Positions 1 to 9,780 of a stretch of 64,000 nt of DNA are shown here, piece by piece; positions within the stretch are counted from its first letter, which is position 1; each line of letters starts with the position of its first letter. Below the pieces are notes generated by a model. It was not told where the DNA came from and searched no databases. It saw only the letters and a list, made by a program, of their open reading frames with translations. The DNA comes from Methanolobus sp. ZRKC5. GTDB lineage: Archaea; Halobacteriota; Methanosarcinia; Methanosarcinales; Methanosarcinaceae. Both the position numbers and the translations under genes were made by a program. The DNA is taken from positions 1,674,001 to 1,738,000 of the forward strand of contig NZ_CP151792.1 of NCBI RefSeq assembly GCF_038446525.1, in the 5' to 3' direction.

Positions 1-1214
1 ACCAGTTCCTTGAAATCATCGGTAGTAGGTTTTCGGTATTTGGCTTCTGTAAGACCCGCAAACCATCCGGCTGCTATCATTGGGTTCAGTGATGTGAGCC
101 ATGCAACCAAGAATGCAGTAAGTACTGAATAAGGATGTCCTCTTGCGATTATCGCTCCGGCGGCGCTGAGCACCCCATTGATTATGAACCACCATGCAAA
201 AGCAATAGCTAGGCTCTCAAGAGAAACTCCGGATAGAATAAGAAGAGCAAATGTTCCAAGGGCAAGTGCTACAACTGCGGCACCAAATATTTTCATTATA
301 TTGAATCGCTTCTTTGGAGCTTCTACTGCATAATTAGTCGTGGGGATGGTCTTGGGATTCTCAAGATAACGCTGGATACCTGCCCTGTGGCCCGCACCTA
401 CAACAGCAACTATCTTTTTATTACCACCAACTGCGGCTCGCACAAGATTGTTAGCCATGTATGCGTCCCTTTCATCAATAAGAACCTTGACAGCATTTGG
501 TGATGATTCCCTGAACTCTTCCACAAGCATGGAAACCATGTCCTGGTTTGTGATCGTATCTATATCAATATCCTTGGTACCACCTATGCCAAGAACTGCA
601 GCTATAAGGCCTGCAAGCATCTTCAGTTTCTCAATGAAACCCATCTTGCCCCAGAAACGCTGCAAAGTAATCTGAATATCCCTGTCAATAAGAAGAATCT
701 GTGCACCACTTGCTTCTGCAGCCTCAATAGCACTTATCATTTCAGCACCAGGTTGCACACCCATGTCATCAGCGAATTTCTTCTGGATATGAGCCAGCAG
801 CATGTGTACAAGATAGAAATAGACCTTTCCTTCTTTGAGAAGTTCTTTTACAGGTATGTCACTATTTTGAACATTGCCTTTGATGGCCTCATACCTTGGT
901 CTGCAAAGTTCCACGGCAACAATATCCGGTTTTTCCCTATCTATTGCCGCATTTACTTCCCTGACACTCTTCTCAGATACGTGGGCTGTTCCCACAAGTA
1001 TAATCTCAGTGGGCTTTTTAATATCTTCAGAATCTGAACCTGAAATTGCTTCTTCAGGCTCTATTAATTCTTTTATCACTTCGATCTCAGTTGGGCCTGA
1101 GCTTGAAAATGATGATTCTCCAGAATCCTCTCCCGAGTACAAATTACCGCCACTGGTATTGTAATTGTAGGTGGAAACATTTTCCTGTGAATCACTCAAA
1201 TTATCATTTTTCAA
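1..1214 (-). CDS. TraB/PrgY-family membrane protein, 3' end beyond window
   Basis: The reading frame runs off the left edge, so the C-terminus is missing. I chose a TTG start at 1214 because AGAGGA lies about seven bases upstream and a stop precedes it. The first ~70 residues are acidic and low in complexity. The TraB core follows with ILVGTAHVSEKSVREV and DIVAVELCRPRYEAI, and later VVGAGHRAGIQRYLENP, the conserved GTAH/ELxxxR/GxGH pattern of the family. Hydrophobic membrane segments follow (for example VVALALGTFALLILSG). Archaeal TraB proteins are thought to be membrane-bound, metalloprotease-like or chelatase-like proteins, but no reaction is established. The next gene on the same strand (M50 protease) starts upstream of it, 28 bases away, so the two are probably cotranscribed. 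Confidence 0.85.
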   Translation of the reverse strand, partial: MKNDNLSDSQENVSTYNYNTSGGNLYSGEDSGESSFSSSGPTEIEVIKELIEPEEAISGSDSEDIKKPTEIILVGTAHVSEKSVREVNAAIDREKPDIVAVELCRPRYEAIKGNVQNSDIPVKELLKEGKVYFYLVHMLLAHIQKKFADDMGVQPGAEMISAIEAAEASGAQILLIDRDIQITLQRFWGKMGFIEKLKMLAGLIAAVLGIGGTKDIDIDTITNQDMVSMLVEEFRESSPNAVKVLIDERDAYMANNLVRAAVGGNKKIVAVVGAGHRAGIQRYLENPKTIPTTNYAVEAPKKRFNIMKIFGAAVVALALGTFALLILSGVSLESLAIAFAWWFIINGVLSAAGAIIARGHPYSVLTAFLVAWLTSLNPMIAAGWFAGLTEAKYRKPTTDDFKEL

Positions 1215-1242
1215 TGTAGATCCTCTTTTAAGACTACTAAAA

Positions 1243-2334
1243 CTATTCACTCTCTAACATTAACAATCGCATAAGATCTGTTCTAGAAAGGATACCTTTT
1301 ACATCATCATCGTCTGCTATCAGAACACGCCCTATATTATTGACAGTCATTATTTTGAAAGCTTCTGCCGCATTGGCACCTGAAGATAATGAGATCACAT
1401 CCTTTGTCATGACATCGGATACAAGGGTTGCATAGCGCTCATGCGGAAGAACATTACGTATGTCTGTAAAGGTCACAATCCCTTTTAAAGAATTGCCCTT
1501 GATTACAGGATATCCCAGGTGTTTTTTCTCGAACATGAAATGTGAGAGATCCTCTACTGTCATTTCAGGGAGAACGGAGACCACTTCCTTTGACATTACA
1601 TCTTCAACCTTGTGCTTCTCAAGACCTATTGTCACAGTTGTTTGTTTGTCCTCTTCGGAGGCACCGATGTACACAAAAAAGGCTATCAAAATGAGCCATG
1701 GATTTGAGAACAAGCCAATGATACCCATAAGAAAAGCGAACATCTTACCAATGTAGGCAGCATAGTGGGTTGCTTTTACATAGCTCATTCTTTTTGCATA
1801 CCAGGCGCGAAGAAGTCTTCCCCCATCCATGGGGAAAGCCGGAAGCAAATTGAAAAGGGCCAGTACTATATTAATAGAAGCCAGGATTCCCACCATCAGA
1901 TAAATAGAAGTACCACTGTACGATGGAATGAATGAAATTGCCATTATGTGCAATGCGAGAAGACCAAAACCTATGACAAGGCTTACAAATGGTCCTGCAA
2001 ATGCCATTTTAAATTCCTGGGAAGGATTCCTGGGAATCTCTTCCATGGAAGAAACGCCACCAAATAACAACAAGGTTATATCCTTGATCTCAACACCATA
2101 ACTTTTAGCTATGTAAGAATGACCTAGCTCATGGAGCAAAATACAACTAAATAGCAATATTGTTGTTAAAAGGGATAGAGCATAAACCTCTGTAGTTGAG
2201 CCTACGTCTGCAAAACCATAGGGTTGTGGATTTGTAGCAAAAACAAGAGCAAAAACTGGAAGAATCAATAAAAAAGTAATATGAAGCTTAATAGGTATTC
2301 CCATAATGCTTCCAATCTTCAATGAAGTATTCAT
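1243..2334 (-). CDS. Site-2-type M50 zinc metalloprotease with two CBS domains
   Basis: A 363-residue membrane protein. The zinc-binding motif HELGH lies in a membrane segment (LLHELGHSYIAKSYGV, near residues 67-82) and the second motif NLLPAFPMDGGRLLRAW lies near residue 165; together they define the M50B rhomboid-like intramembrane protease fold. Several other hydrophobic segments surround them. The C-terminal ~125 residues contain two CBS domains (VEDVMSKEVVSVLPEMTVEDL and VSDVMTKDVISLSSGANAAE), which usually bind adenosyl ligands and may gate activity. The length fits archaeal S2P-CBS homologues. Substrates are unknown. It precedes the TraB gene by 28 bases on the same strand. Confidence 0.92.
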   Translation of the reverse strand: MNTSLKIGSIMGIPIKLHITFLLILPVFALVFATNPQPYGFADVGSTTEVYALSLLTTILLFSCILLHELGHSYIAKSYGVEIKDITLLLFGGVSSMEEIPRNPSQEFKMAFAGPFVSLVIGFGLLALHIMAISFIPSYSGTSIYLMVGILASINIVLALFNLLPAFPMDGGRLLRAWYAKRMSYVKATHYAAYIGKMFAFLMGIIGLFSNPWLILIAFFVYIGASEEDKQTTVTIGLEKHKVEDVMSKEVVSVLPEMTVEDLSHFMFEKKHLGYPVIKGNSLKGIVTFTDIRNVLPHERYATLVSDVMTKDVISLSSGANAAEAFKIMTVNNIGRVLIADDDDVKGILSRTDLMRLLMLESE

Positions 2335-2435
2335 GACAACATGTTAGATGGATTCATATTTATCTTTATCTAATTTTTATTTGAAGTTAAATCCATAGAA
2401 TGATATGTATAGAATACTTTCACCCTGCTTGGCTT

Positions 2436-2545
2436 AAGAGTATATATAAAAATGATCTATTTTAGCTTAAGACGGGCAAGATGAACACACGCCTTACACG
2501 TTTCAAGGCCAGGTGCCATCTAGCCTCATCCCCTCAAATTTTTAT
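2436..2545. ncRNA. Candidate small RNA or leader in a GC-rich patch
   Basis: Between two minus-strand genes, a block of about 65 bases (2471-2534) is clearly more GC-rich than its surroundings. On the plus strand a good TATA box (TATATATAAA, 2441-2450) stands about 30 bases ahead and a T-rich stretch follows (2538-2550), a layout expected of a short stable RNA. On the minus strand the same block contains GAGGGG followed by ATG and a nine-codon reading frame, so a leader peptide for the protease gene is also possible. I could not fold it as a tRNA and do not recognise an RNA family. Confidence 0.25.
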
Positions 2546-2584
2546 TTTTCAAATATCCGGTTTTTACTTTAAGTTTCAAGCAGA

Positions 2585-3730
2585 TTAAATTGTTTGAAGA
2601 ACCTGTTTTAGATCCTGCACAAAAGAATCTATCATTTCAAAAGTTACATGAGGCATTATCACAAGACGTAAACCATGAGGATTCTGGGTTATCGAAACCT
2701 GCCAGTTGAATTCATTTGCCAGCCTGCTTCTGACAATATCTGATTTTGGAACTTCCAGTGCAACTACATTCATTACAGGTTCTATTAATGGATGGACATC
2801 CATGTCTGCAAGTTTTTTCAGGAGATAATGGGTTAAGTCCATACACTCTGAAACCATTTTTCTGTAACCCTCTTTTCCCAGGAAATTCATAACCGCGTAT
2901 GTTGCTGCAACAGCAGCTCCACTTCTGGTTCCTGTAAGAGTATATTGGGTCGAAACTGTCAGGTAAGGAGTATCTGCCTTGAGACTTTCAAGAAAATCAG
3001 AACTTCTGAATAGAAGAACACCGGATGGTATTGTACTCAAACCCATTTTATGTGGGTCAATTGCTATTGATGTTACACCTGGTAATAGGAAATCAAATTT
3101 ATATACCTCCTCAAGAAATGGAAGTACAAATCCACCAAAAGCAGCATCAATATGCAGAAAAATATTATTTTTTAGTGCAATTTCAGAGAGTTTATCAATG
3201 GGATCGACCTGACCAAATTCCGTTGACCCTGCTATGCCAACAAGACCTATAGTATTCTCATCTATAAGAGAGTTAACCGAGTCAATAGATACTCTCAGAT
3301 GTTCATCAAGACTGGCTTTTCTTAATTCTACATCAAGAATATCAGATACTTTATCGAAAGAAAAATGAGCTGAATCCGGAACAACAAGATTGGGTTTATC
3401 GCATTTTGATCTTTGAAGGAAAAGGTTTCGCATGGAACGTATGGCCTGGATATTCGATTCAGTTCCACCTGTAGTTGTATAGCCTGATGCATCAGGATGA
3501 TGCAAAAGATGACTTAACATACTAAGTACTTCTTTTTCCAAATTATAAGTACCTTGAAAAAGACCAAAATCACCCATATTTGATTCTATGAACTGCATAT
3601 GAGCTTCTACTGCTATTCTATGTGGGTAAGTACACATGGAACTCAATACGTGTTCATATTTGAGGTCTTGCCTTTTTGAATCGTCTAAAATATTTCTTAT
3701 TTTCTCTTCAGATAGGCCGGTTTCTTTCAT
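2585..3730 (-). CDS. mfnA: L-tyrosine/L-aspartate decarboxylase MfnA
   Basis: A 381-residue pyridoxal-phosphate enzyme of the group II decarboxylase family. The phosphate/PLP region [16 protein letters not shown], the substrate-side segment [13 protein letters not shown] and the Schiff-base lysine motif [15 protein letters not shown] are all present in order. Length and motifs match archaeal MfnA, which makes tyramine from tyrosine for methanofuran (or beta-alanine from aspartate in some archaea). Methanofuran is the C1 carrier of the oxidative branch of methylotrophic methanogenesis, so the gene fits this organism. It stands alone between the protease gene and the replication origin. MfnA is the best reading; glutamate decarboxylase activity is less likely given the host. 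Confidence 0.9.
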   Translation of the reverse strand: MKETGLSEEKIRNILDDSKRQDLKYEHVLSSMCTYPHRIAVEAHMQFIESNMGDFGLFQGTYNLEKEVLSMLSHLLHHPDASGYTTTGGTESNIQAIRSMRNLFLQRSKCDKPNLVVPDSAHFSFDKVSDILDVELRKASLDEHLRVSIDSVNSLIDENTIGLVGIAGSTEFGQVDPIDKLSEIALKNNIFLHIDAAFGGFVLPFLEEVYKFDFLLPGVTSIAIDPHKMGLSTIPSGVLLFRSSDFLESLKADTPYLTVSTQYTLTGTRSGAAVAATYAVMNFLGKEGYRKMVSECMDLTHYLLKKLADMDVHPLIEPVMNVVALEVPKSDIVRSRLANEFNWQVSITQNPHGLRLVIMPHVTFEMIDSFVQDLKQVLQTI

Positions 3731-3971
3731 TTGCTATATGAATAATAGAAGATGTTTAAAAGAATTGTGTTACGAAATAACCAGATAACTTTTATTGCAA
3801 TAAATTTTAAAACTTTTTTAAGTTTTTATTTTGAAATGTGATTAGCTTAGGGTCAATAAGATATGTTGTATTAGAATTGTTGAGCTATATGATATTAGAA
3901 TTCAAATAATTGATTCTACATTATTTTAACTTGATAAAGGATTAAAAATTTGTTTCTAATTTGGTAGTCTG

Positions 3972-3993
3972 ACCCCATCATTTCAAGTGGAAC
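3972..3993 (-). repeat. ORB element 1
   Basis: Read on the minus strand: GTTCCACTTGAAATGATGGG then GT. One base differs from the core of ORB 2 (ACTTG for AGTTG). Leftmost box of the inverted array. Confidence 0.8.
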
Positions 3994-4062
3994 TTTTAAA
4001 TACTAAATTTAATTAGGTTGTAATTGGGTTATACATTCTTAAAAAATGTAGTAATATGTGCT

Positions 4063-4084
4063 ACCCCATTGTTTCAACTGGAAC
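4063..4084 (-). repeat. ORB element 2
   Basis: Read on the minus strand: GTTCCAGTTGAAACAATGGG then GT. It matches the archaeal ORB consensus well (dyad core plus G-string). Confidence 0.85.
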
Positions 4085-4227
4085 ATGCATAAAAAAAGGA
4101 CTAAAATCTATTTTTATTAAAAAACTCATCTTTTTGAGAGACAATTATATATATGATTATTGAGATAGTAACACTGAAATCTTTTTTTTCTATATTTTAA
4201 AAAGATAGTTCACATCTTTTTTTTCTA

Positions 4228-4249
4228 CTCCAGTTGAAATCATAGGGTC
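4228..4249 (+). repeat. ORB element 3
   Basis: CTCCAGTTGAAATCATAGGG then TC. First box of the right-pointing set, just right of the AT-rich core. Confidence 0.8.
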
Positions 4250-4266
4250 ACAGTTCTTTATAAACT

Positions 4267-4288
4267 CTCCAGTTGAAATAAAGGGGTT
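4267..4288 (+). repeat. ORB element 4
   Basis: CTCCAGTTGAAATAAAGGGG then TT. It starts 39 bases after ORB 3, close to four helical turns, so both boxes face the same side of the DNA. Confidence 0.8.
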
Positions 4289-4391
4289 TAGTTCCATGAG
4301 AAACATAATTGTTTATATACACCTTTTATTATATTTTTTTAAATGTTTTTGTGCATACTGATTATTTAACATCATATCTTTTTTATATCTA

Positions 4392-4415
4392 GTTCCAGTT
4401 GAAACAAGGGGGTTT
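4392..4415 (+). repeat. ORB element 5
   Basis: GTTCCAGTTGAAACAAGGGG then GTTT. This is the strongest match to the ORB consensus and lies nearest to orc1/cdc6. Confidence 0.85.
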
Positions 4416-4556
4416 AAACCATAAACATTAATAACCTCTCCTTCCAATGTAGCGTTTGGAATATAGAGAATAAAACCAATCACATTATTGATTGTTATCT
4501 TCTACATAGATGCGTTATAAAATCTTTAAATTTTTAGGATAGGGTGAAATAAGCAA

Positions 4557-5792
4557 ATGGAAAATAAATCATTAGATGGTCTTTTCCAGGAACTCCTGGA
4601 AAATGAACCTATTTTTAAAAATAAAGAGGTTTTAAGACATTCATACACTCCTGATTCACTTGTTCATCGTGATGATCAGATTAATAGTCTTGCGTCAATT
4701 CTTGTTTCAGCACTTAGAGGAGATACACCTTCTAATATCCTTATTTATGGAAAGACCGGTACAGGTAAAACAGCCGTCACTAGAAACGTTGGAATCGAAC
4801 TGGAAAGAAAAGGTGAATCACTTGGTCTTTCCTGTAAAGTCGTTTACCTTAATTGTGAAGTGATTGATACTCAATATCGTCTTCTTGCAAATCTCACACG
4901 ACAGTTTGGAGAAGATGTTCCAATGACTGGTTGGCCAACAGACCAGGTCTTTTTCAAGTTCAAAGAAACAATTGATACTGAAAAACAAGTTGTCATTATA
5001 ATTTTGGATGAAATTGATAAACTGATCAAGAAAGGTGATGATGTCCTATATAATCTTTCAAGAATCAATACAGATCTTAAAAATTCAAAGGTCAGTATGA
5101 TCGGAGTTTCAAATGATCTCAAATTCACTGAATTCTTGGATCCCAGGGTTAAGAGCTCGCTTGGTGAAGAAGAAATTATTTTTCCCCCTTATGATGCTGA
5201 TCAGATAAGTGATATTCTTCATGAAAGAGCCAAAATTGCTTATAAACCTGATGCACTCGATGATATGGTCATTCCTTTGTGTGCTGCTTTTGCGGCTCAG
5301 GAGCATGGTGACGCAAGACGTGCTCTTGATCTGCTAAGGGTTTCCGGTGAAATTGCAGAAAGAGAGAGTAAATCTCGTGTTGAAGAGCAACATGTAAAAG
5401 GTGCCCAGGAAAAAATTGAGGTCGATCGTGTAGTTGAAGTCGTACGTACTCTTCCAACACAGTCAAAACTTGCACTTTACAGTGTAATGGTACTGAGAAA
5501 TAATGGTTATAAGAATGTAACAACAGGTGAAGTGTACAACGTATATCGTCAGTTATGTTTGCAGGTCGATATGGATATCCTTACACAACGCAGGGTGACA
5601 GATCTGATGTCAGAACTTGATATGCTTGGGATAGTAAATGCTGTTGTCGTAAGTAAAGGCAGATATGGAAGAACAAAAGAAATAGTATTAAGCGTTCCTA
5701 TAAACAGCACAAAAAAAGTATTGTTTGAGGATTACAGGCTCAAACCACTAGAATCCTTTAAGCCTGTTCTCACAACTCAACTGCATCTCTAA
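4557..5792 (+). CDS. cdc6: ORC1-type replication initiator Orc1/Cdc6
   Basis: A 411-residue AAA+ initiator. The Walker A motif IYGKTGTGKTAV lies near residue 63, Walker B VVIIILDEIDKLIKK near 145, and the sensor-1 region SMIGVSNDLKF near 180. A C-terminal winged-helix domain (from about residue 295, VVRTLPTQSKLALYSVMVL onward) contacts ORB DNA. Length and domain order fit archaeal Orc1/Cdc6. The five ORB boxes directly upstream show that it serves this origin. The start is the ATG at 4557, preceded by AGGATAGGGTGA. Confidence 0.96.
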   Translation: MENKSLDGLFQELLENEPIFKNKEVLRHSYTPDSLVHRDDQINSLASILVSALRGDTPSNILIYGKTGTGKTAVTRNVGIELERKGESLGLSCKVVYLNCEVIDTQYRLLANLTRQFGEDVPMTGWPTDQVFFKFKETIDTEKQVVIIILDEIDKLIKKGDDVLYNLSRINTDLKNSKVSMIGVSNDLKFTEFLDPRVKSSLGEEEIIFPPYDADQISDILHERAKIAYKPDALDDMVIPLCAAFAAQEHGDARRALDLLRVSGEIAERESKSRVEEQHVKGAQEKIEVDRVVEVVRTLPTQSKLALYSVMVLRNNGYKNVTTGEVYNVYRQLCLQVDMDILTQRRVTDLMSELDMLGIVNAVVVSKGRYGRTKEIVLSVPINSTKKVLFEDYRLKPLESFKPVLTTQLHL

Positions 5793-5801
5793 TAATTAAA
5801 T

Positions 5802-6362
5802 TTAGAAGCTTGGAATCATCAAACGGAGATATCCTATATACGGAATCTTATAACGTGCGATGCCTATAACCCATTCTTCTTTAACAGGCATCTGGTAACT
5901 TACCTGTCCCTGCTGATCATAGTACTTGTTCGTTACTTTATTGTCACCTTTTGTAATATATCCGGCGTAAGGTGCAACAGGTCCTCCTTCCCACATAGTG
6001 TCTCCCTCTTCGACATAATACATTGCTCTGTGAATAATAGGAGTCACTCCTTCCTGTCCATAGGGCTTGTATAATATTACATCTCCTGAATAGACGAATG
6101 ATGTGTAGTTATCCATTCCATCTTCATATGTTATAATTTGTGTTCGATCAATATTCTGGATAAAAATTATATCCCCGATATTCATGTGTGGTTCCATGCT
6201 TCCTGATTCTACAGCGACCATAGGAGTCCACATCCCAAAGACCACTTGAGAGAAAGATGCAAATATCAATACGGCTAACAGGACAGTTAGAATGTCCCTA
6301 GCAAGTGAAACAAAGAAGTTATCACTTTCTTTGAAATTATGAAAAGTGTCTTTTAAGTTCAT
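5802..6362 (-). CDS. Archaeal signal peptidase I (SEC11-like, S26B)
   Basis: A 186-residue membrane serine protease that removes signal peptides from secreted proteins. An N-terminal membrane anchor (DILTVLLAVLIFASFSQVVF, near residues 23-42) precedes the catalytic serine motif VESGSMEPHMNIGDIIFI. The histidine that replaces the bacterial lysine lies in TPIIHRAMYYVE, and the conserved acidic box is GYITKGDNKVTNKYYD. Serine-histidine chemistry is typical of archaeal and ER signal peptidases. The gene is convergent with orc1/cdc6: nine bases separate the two stops. Confidence 0.93.
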   Translation of the reverse strand: MNLKDTFHNFKESDNFFVSLARDILTVLLAVLIFASFSQVVFGMWTPMVAVESGSMEPHMNIGDIIFIQNIDRTQIITYEDGMDNYTSFVYSGDVILYKPYGQEGVTPIIHRAMYYVEEGDTMWEGGPVAPYAGYITKGDNKVTNKYYDQQGQVSYQMPVKEEWVIGIARYKIPYIGYLRLMIPSF

Positions 6363-6506
6363 TGTTTTTACCTATATTCTGGCCAAATGAAAGAATGTAT
6401 TTATGATTTAAGGAGTATATTTGCAAAAAATAAAATGTTTATGGTTTAAAATCATTTTGTAAGTTATTTTATTGTAATATGATCTACATTTTAACCTGTT
6501 ATTATT

Positions 6507-8075
6507 ATGAATGAAATTGATGTTTTAACTGTCTTTATTGAAGAAGGCTATCAGATAAGTCCTGAAGCAGTGGACCTTATATGCTCTCATTGTTCCCCTA
6601 AGGAACTTGTTGCATACATACTGGAGAATATCGATCTTTCCGTGCTTGTAATTGATGTTGACCATATTGACCTTGAAGGATTTAGTGATATGCCTTCTGA
6701 GGGAGAAGAAAGTTTCAAATCATCTTCGGAACTAAGTTCACAGAATGAGGTATTCAAAAATGCTTATGATCCTTCTTATCAGATACTAAGCAGCTCAACA
6801 GATGCTTCCAGTAATGTTTGCTACTCTGATAGTCCTGTTTCCGTGATTTCAGATATCACAGATAATTCAACTTGTGTCGGTGAATACATGGAATTTGTCC
6901 AGTTTTTCAGAAACCGTTACAGCAGAATTAGTGATATAATTCGAGGTAGAGTAAATGCCCGTCCTATAGAGAGTCTGAAAACAGGTAAAAGAAGCAATTT
7001 CAGGGGAAGTAAGGAAGCTGGAGAGATCTCTGTAATTGGCATGATATCTGAGATAAAGAGCACAAGCAATGGTCACAAGATACTTGAAGTTGAGGATCCG
7101 ACCGGTTCATTCTCAGTTCTTATACGTATGGCAGACAAAGATCTCTATGAACAGGCCAGCCATCTGGTGCTGGATGAGGTTGTCGGTTTTACAGGAAAAC
7201 TCACAAACGATGGCAAGCTCATGATAGTGCAAAAGATCATTCTTCCGGATCTTCCAAATACGACTATTAAGAGAAGTGGGACTACTGGAAAGGCAATTCT
7301 TACATCTGATATACATATTGGGAGCTCAACTTTTCTTGAAGAGCCCTGGGAGAGATTCCTCGATTTTTTGAATGGTGATACTGATAATGAAGCATTGGCT
7401 GCCATTTCAAAGGATGTTCGTTATCTCCTTATTGCAGGTGATCTTGTTGACGGAATTGGCATATACCCGGGACAGGAGCATGAACTTTCAATTTTGGATG
7501 TGTATGACCAGTACAAAAAAGCAGCCGAATATTTTCACAGGGTACCCAGTCATATCCATATTATTATTTCTCCTGGAAACCATGATGCTGTCCGCCAGGC
7601 TGAACCCCAGCCAAAATTGCCCGAAATAATAAGAGCGGATTTCCCTGAAAACGTGACATTCGTAGGAAACCCTTCAATTGTGGATCTGGATGGTGTAAAG
7701 GTCCTTTTATACCACGGCCGTTCAATCGACGATCTGGTTGCAGCTGTTCCTGGTGTATCATATGGTGATCCTACCAAGGCAATGGTGGAAATGATGAAAT
7801 TCAGGCATCTTTCTCCTATATATGGTAGCCGTGTTTCCATTGCACCTGAGAAGAAAGATCATTTTGTTATTGGAAATGTGCCGGATATCCTTCACTGCGG
7901 TCATGTGCATACCGTGGGTGTTGAATGGTACAAGAATGTCCTGCTGATAAATTCCGGTACCTGGCAGGACCAGACTGAGTTTCAGAAAAGGGTAAATGTG
8001 GTTCCCACTCCTGCACAGGTTCCAGTGGTTGATTTGGCAACCCTCAAAACAACAATTTTGAAATTTGATGAGTGA
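6507..8075 (+). CDS. polB: DNA polymerase D small subunit (DP1)
   Basis: A 522-residue protein with the DP1 layout. An N-terminal helical domain (residues 1-50) is followed by a poorly conserved serine-rich linker (about 60-130). An OB-fold follows (VIGMISEIKSTSNGHKILEV, near 178) and then a calcineurin-like phosphoesterase domain with AGDLVDGIGIYPG, SPGNHDAVRQAEPQ and the final GHVHTVGVEW. These metal ligands are intact, so the 3'-5' exonuclease is probably active. DP1 works with the large subunit DP2, which is not in this window. Its closeness to orc1/cdc6 and the origin fits a replication cluster. Confidence 0.95.
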   Translation: MNEIDVLTVFIEEGYQISPEAVDLICSHCSPKELVAYILENIDLSVLVIDVDHIDLEGFSDMPSEGEESFKSSSELSSQNEVFKNAYDPSYQILSSSTDASSNVCYSDSPVSVISDITDNSTCVGEYMEFVQFFRNRYSRISDIIRGRVNARPIESLKTGKRSNFRGSKEAGEISVIGMISEIKSTSNGHKILEVEDPTGSFSVLIRMADKDLYEQASHLVLDEVVGFTGKLTNDGKLMIVQKIILPDLPNTTIKRSGTTGKAILTSDIHIGSSTFLEEPWERFLDFLNGDTDNEALAAISKDVRYLLIAGDLVDGIGIYPGQEHELSILDVYDQYKKAAEYFHRVPSHIHIIISPGNHDAVRQAEPQPKLPEIIRADFPENVTFVGNPSIVDLDGVKVLLYHGRSIDDLVAAVPGVSYGDPTKAMVEMMKFRHLSPIYGSRVSIAPEKKDHFVIGNVPDILHCGHVHTVGVEWYKNVLLINSGTWQDQTEFQKRVNVVPTPAQVPVVDLATLKTTILKFDE

Positions 8076-8136
8076 TTATCTTTAGTTTCCAGTAGAACTA
8101 AATACTGAAAATAGAAAATCAGTAAACTCTCACTTT

Positions 8137-9765
8137 TTACTTCTTTTCCTGTATTTTCAGTATATTATGGTTCATGGTCTGCTCAGGACATATGGTCACA
8201 CAACGCCTGCAGCTTGTACCCAGACAATGCTGACTGTCGATATTGGCAAATCTCTTTCCTTCCTTTTCAACAATTATGACTGCATCCTCGGGACATTCCT
8301 CTTCACATTTGTGGCAAAGTATGCATTTTTCCACCGGAGCTTCAAGTATTATTCCAATATTTGCTACAATATCAAGACCAAAAGTCCCAACATCATCAAT
8401 GTCCCTGATGACCCTCTTTTCAATTTCCACATCTTCGCGGTCCTCCGGGAAAGGTGTGATATTATACATTTCAATCATCTGGCCGTACATCTCATGGGGC
8501 ATCCCATGCATCCAGGTTGAAAGTTCACAGACGTATATGTCCTTGAAAGTTTCACTGGTAGCCATCATAAGATGATCTGCCTGTATCTTCTTTGCAATAG
8601 CGATCACATCATCGAGTTTTGATCTGTCAATTGCAATTTTTCTTGCAAGACCTATGGAAGTGTTACCGAACTGAACGATGCCATGGGAGAAACCTGGAAC
8701 TGAACCGATATGTCTGGCCTTATCGGCATCAACATAAGTGCCTGTTGCCCCGGACATGTATGCATAGCGCAGATCCTCATATTTCATTCCTGCTTCTACC
8801 ATGAGGGTCATGTGGGCTGCCCTTATAGCTCCGATGGCTTTCCCTACTTCTTCAACATCCTTGTTAGTGATGACTATACTATCTCCAAGTATCAATTTAC
8901 CATTGGGTAGTTCAGGTAGCTTTGTTATGAGCCCCTCTTTCAATGCAAGTGCTATTGTTGAGATAACTCCTGTACCGGTGATCCCTTTGGGTATTATCAT
9001 GCAGCCTTCAATGGTATCTCCCACAATAGGATCTACGAGAGGTCCTTTTACAGGGTTCATGGTATCATCGAGAACAGTTAGTCGCCACAGCTTCCCTTCG
9101 CTGTTCACATCACTTATTGCTCCTGGACCAGCCAGCATTCCACATGCTATCCCCTGTCCTTCAATAGCAGGTCCTGCAGCCGCACTTGCGGTCATTATCC
9201 TGTCGCCTATCTTCAGTGCCATTTCGGCATTGGTGCCGTAATCAGTAACAAGGCACGGTTCTTTCTGGTTGATGAAATCAGTTTCCAGCATCATGGCAAG
9301 AGCATCGGCACCGATCTCGTGTTTGATGGCTGGAGGAACTATTACCTCACAGTTATCCATTTCAAAGATACCTTTGAATATCTCATTTGCAGGGAATATT
9401 CTGGCATCTCTTTTGACATCTTCCACTCCAAGGGATTTCTGTTTGTTCTCACCTGCGTATGCAAGGTCCCTTATCTCCATATTCTGGAAAAGTGAGAGTT
9501 GTATGGGATTTCCACAGACTGCTATACGCTCTATCTTTTCAGGTTCCACATCGAACTTTTCCAGAATCTCCTTTACAGTTTCAATGATCAGCCTGTGAGC
9601 TACGTCTTCTCCGGTAGCCATGGCAAAATCAAGGTGGTCCATGACATTTCCACCGGGAAGCGGGTGGCCCATTGTTATCACAGTCTTTAAAGTTTCTTTC
9701 TTTTCAAGGTCTATAAGTTGTGCCCTGAAACCGCTTGTTCCAAGGTCCAGTGAAATCACATACAT
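8137..9765 (-). CDS. ramA: Methylamine methyltransferase corrinoid activation protein RamA
   Basis: A 542-residue protein. The N-terminal part has an actin-like ATPase fold beginning SLDLGTSGFRAQLIDLEKK, with TDYGTNAEMALKIGDRI and ASAAAGPAIEGQGIACGM further on. The C-terminus carries two tetracysteine motifs for [4Fe-4S] clusters, CILCHKCEEECPEDAV and CLGTSCRRCVTICPEQ. RamA uses ATP to reduce inactive Co(II) corrinoid on MtmC, MtbC and MttC back to Co(I). It is the last gene of the pylSBCD-ramA operon, 15 bases after pylD, so synthesis of pyrrolysine and corrinoid repair are expressed together. Confidence 0.95.
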   Translation of the reverse strand: MYVISLDLGTSGFRAQLIDLEKKETLKTVITMGHPLPGGNVMDHLDFAMATGEDVAHRLIIETVKEILEKFDVEPEKIERIAVCGNPIQLSLFQNMEIRDLAYAGENKQKSLGVEDVKRDARIFPANEIFKGIFEMDNCEVIVPPAIKHEIGADALAMMLETDFINQKEPCLVTDYGTNAEMALKIGDRIMTASAAAGPAIEGQGIACGMLAGPGAISDVNSEGKLWRLTVLDDTMNPVKGPLVDPIVGDTIEGCMIIPKGITGTGVISTIALALKEGLITKLPELPNGKLILGDSIVITNKDVEEVGKAIGAIRAAHMTLMVEAGMKYEDLRYAYMSGATGTYVDADKARHIGSVPGFSHGIVQFGNTSIGLARKIAIDRSKLDDVIAIAKKIQADHLMMATSETFKDIYVCELSTWMHGMPHEMYGQMIEMYNITPFPEDREDVEIEKRVIRDIDDVGTFGLDIVANIGIILEAPVEKCILCHKCEEECPEDAVIIVEKEGKRFANIDSQHCLGTSCRRCVTICPEQTMNHNILKIQEKK

Positions 9766-9780
9766 TTTCTTGACACTCCG

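Larger units (their letters stand above)
3960..4420. other. Chromosomal replication origin (oriC) beside orc1/cdc6
   Basis: The 826-base gap upstream of orc1/cdc6 is very AT-rich and holds five copies of an origin recognition box with the core TTCCAGTTGAAAC followed by a G-run. Two copies (3972-3993, 4063-4084) point left and three (4228-4249, 4267-4288, 4392-4415) point right. They flank an AT-rich stretch (about 4085-4220) that would be the unwinding element. ORB boxes in inverted orientation around an AT-rich core, next to the initiator gene, are the standard layout of archaeal origins bound by Orc1/Cdc6. Confidence 0.9.
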
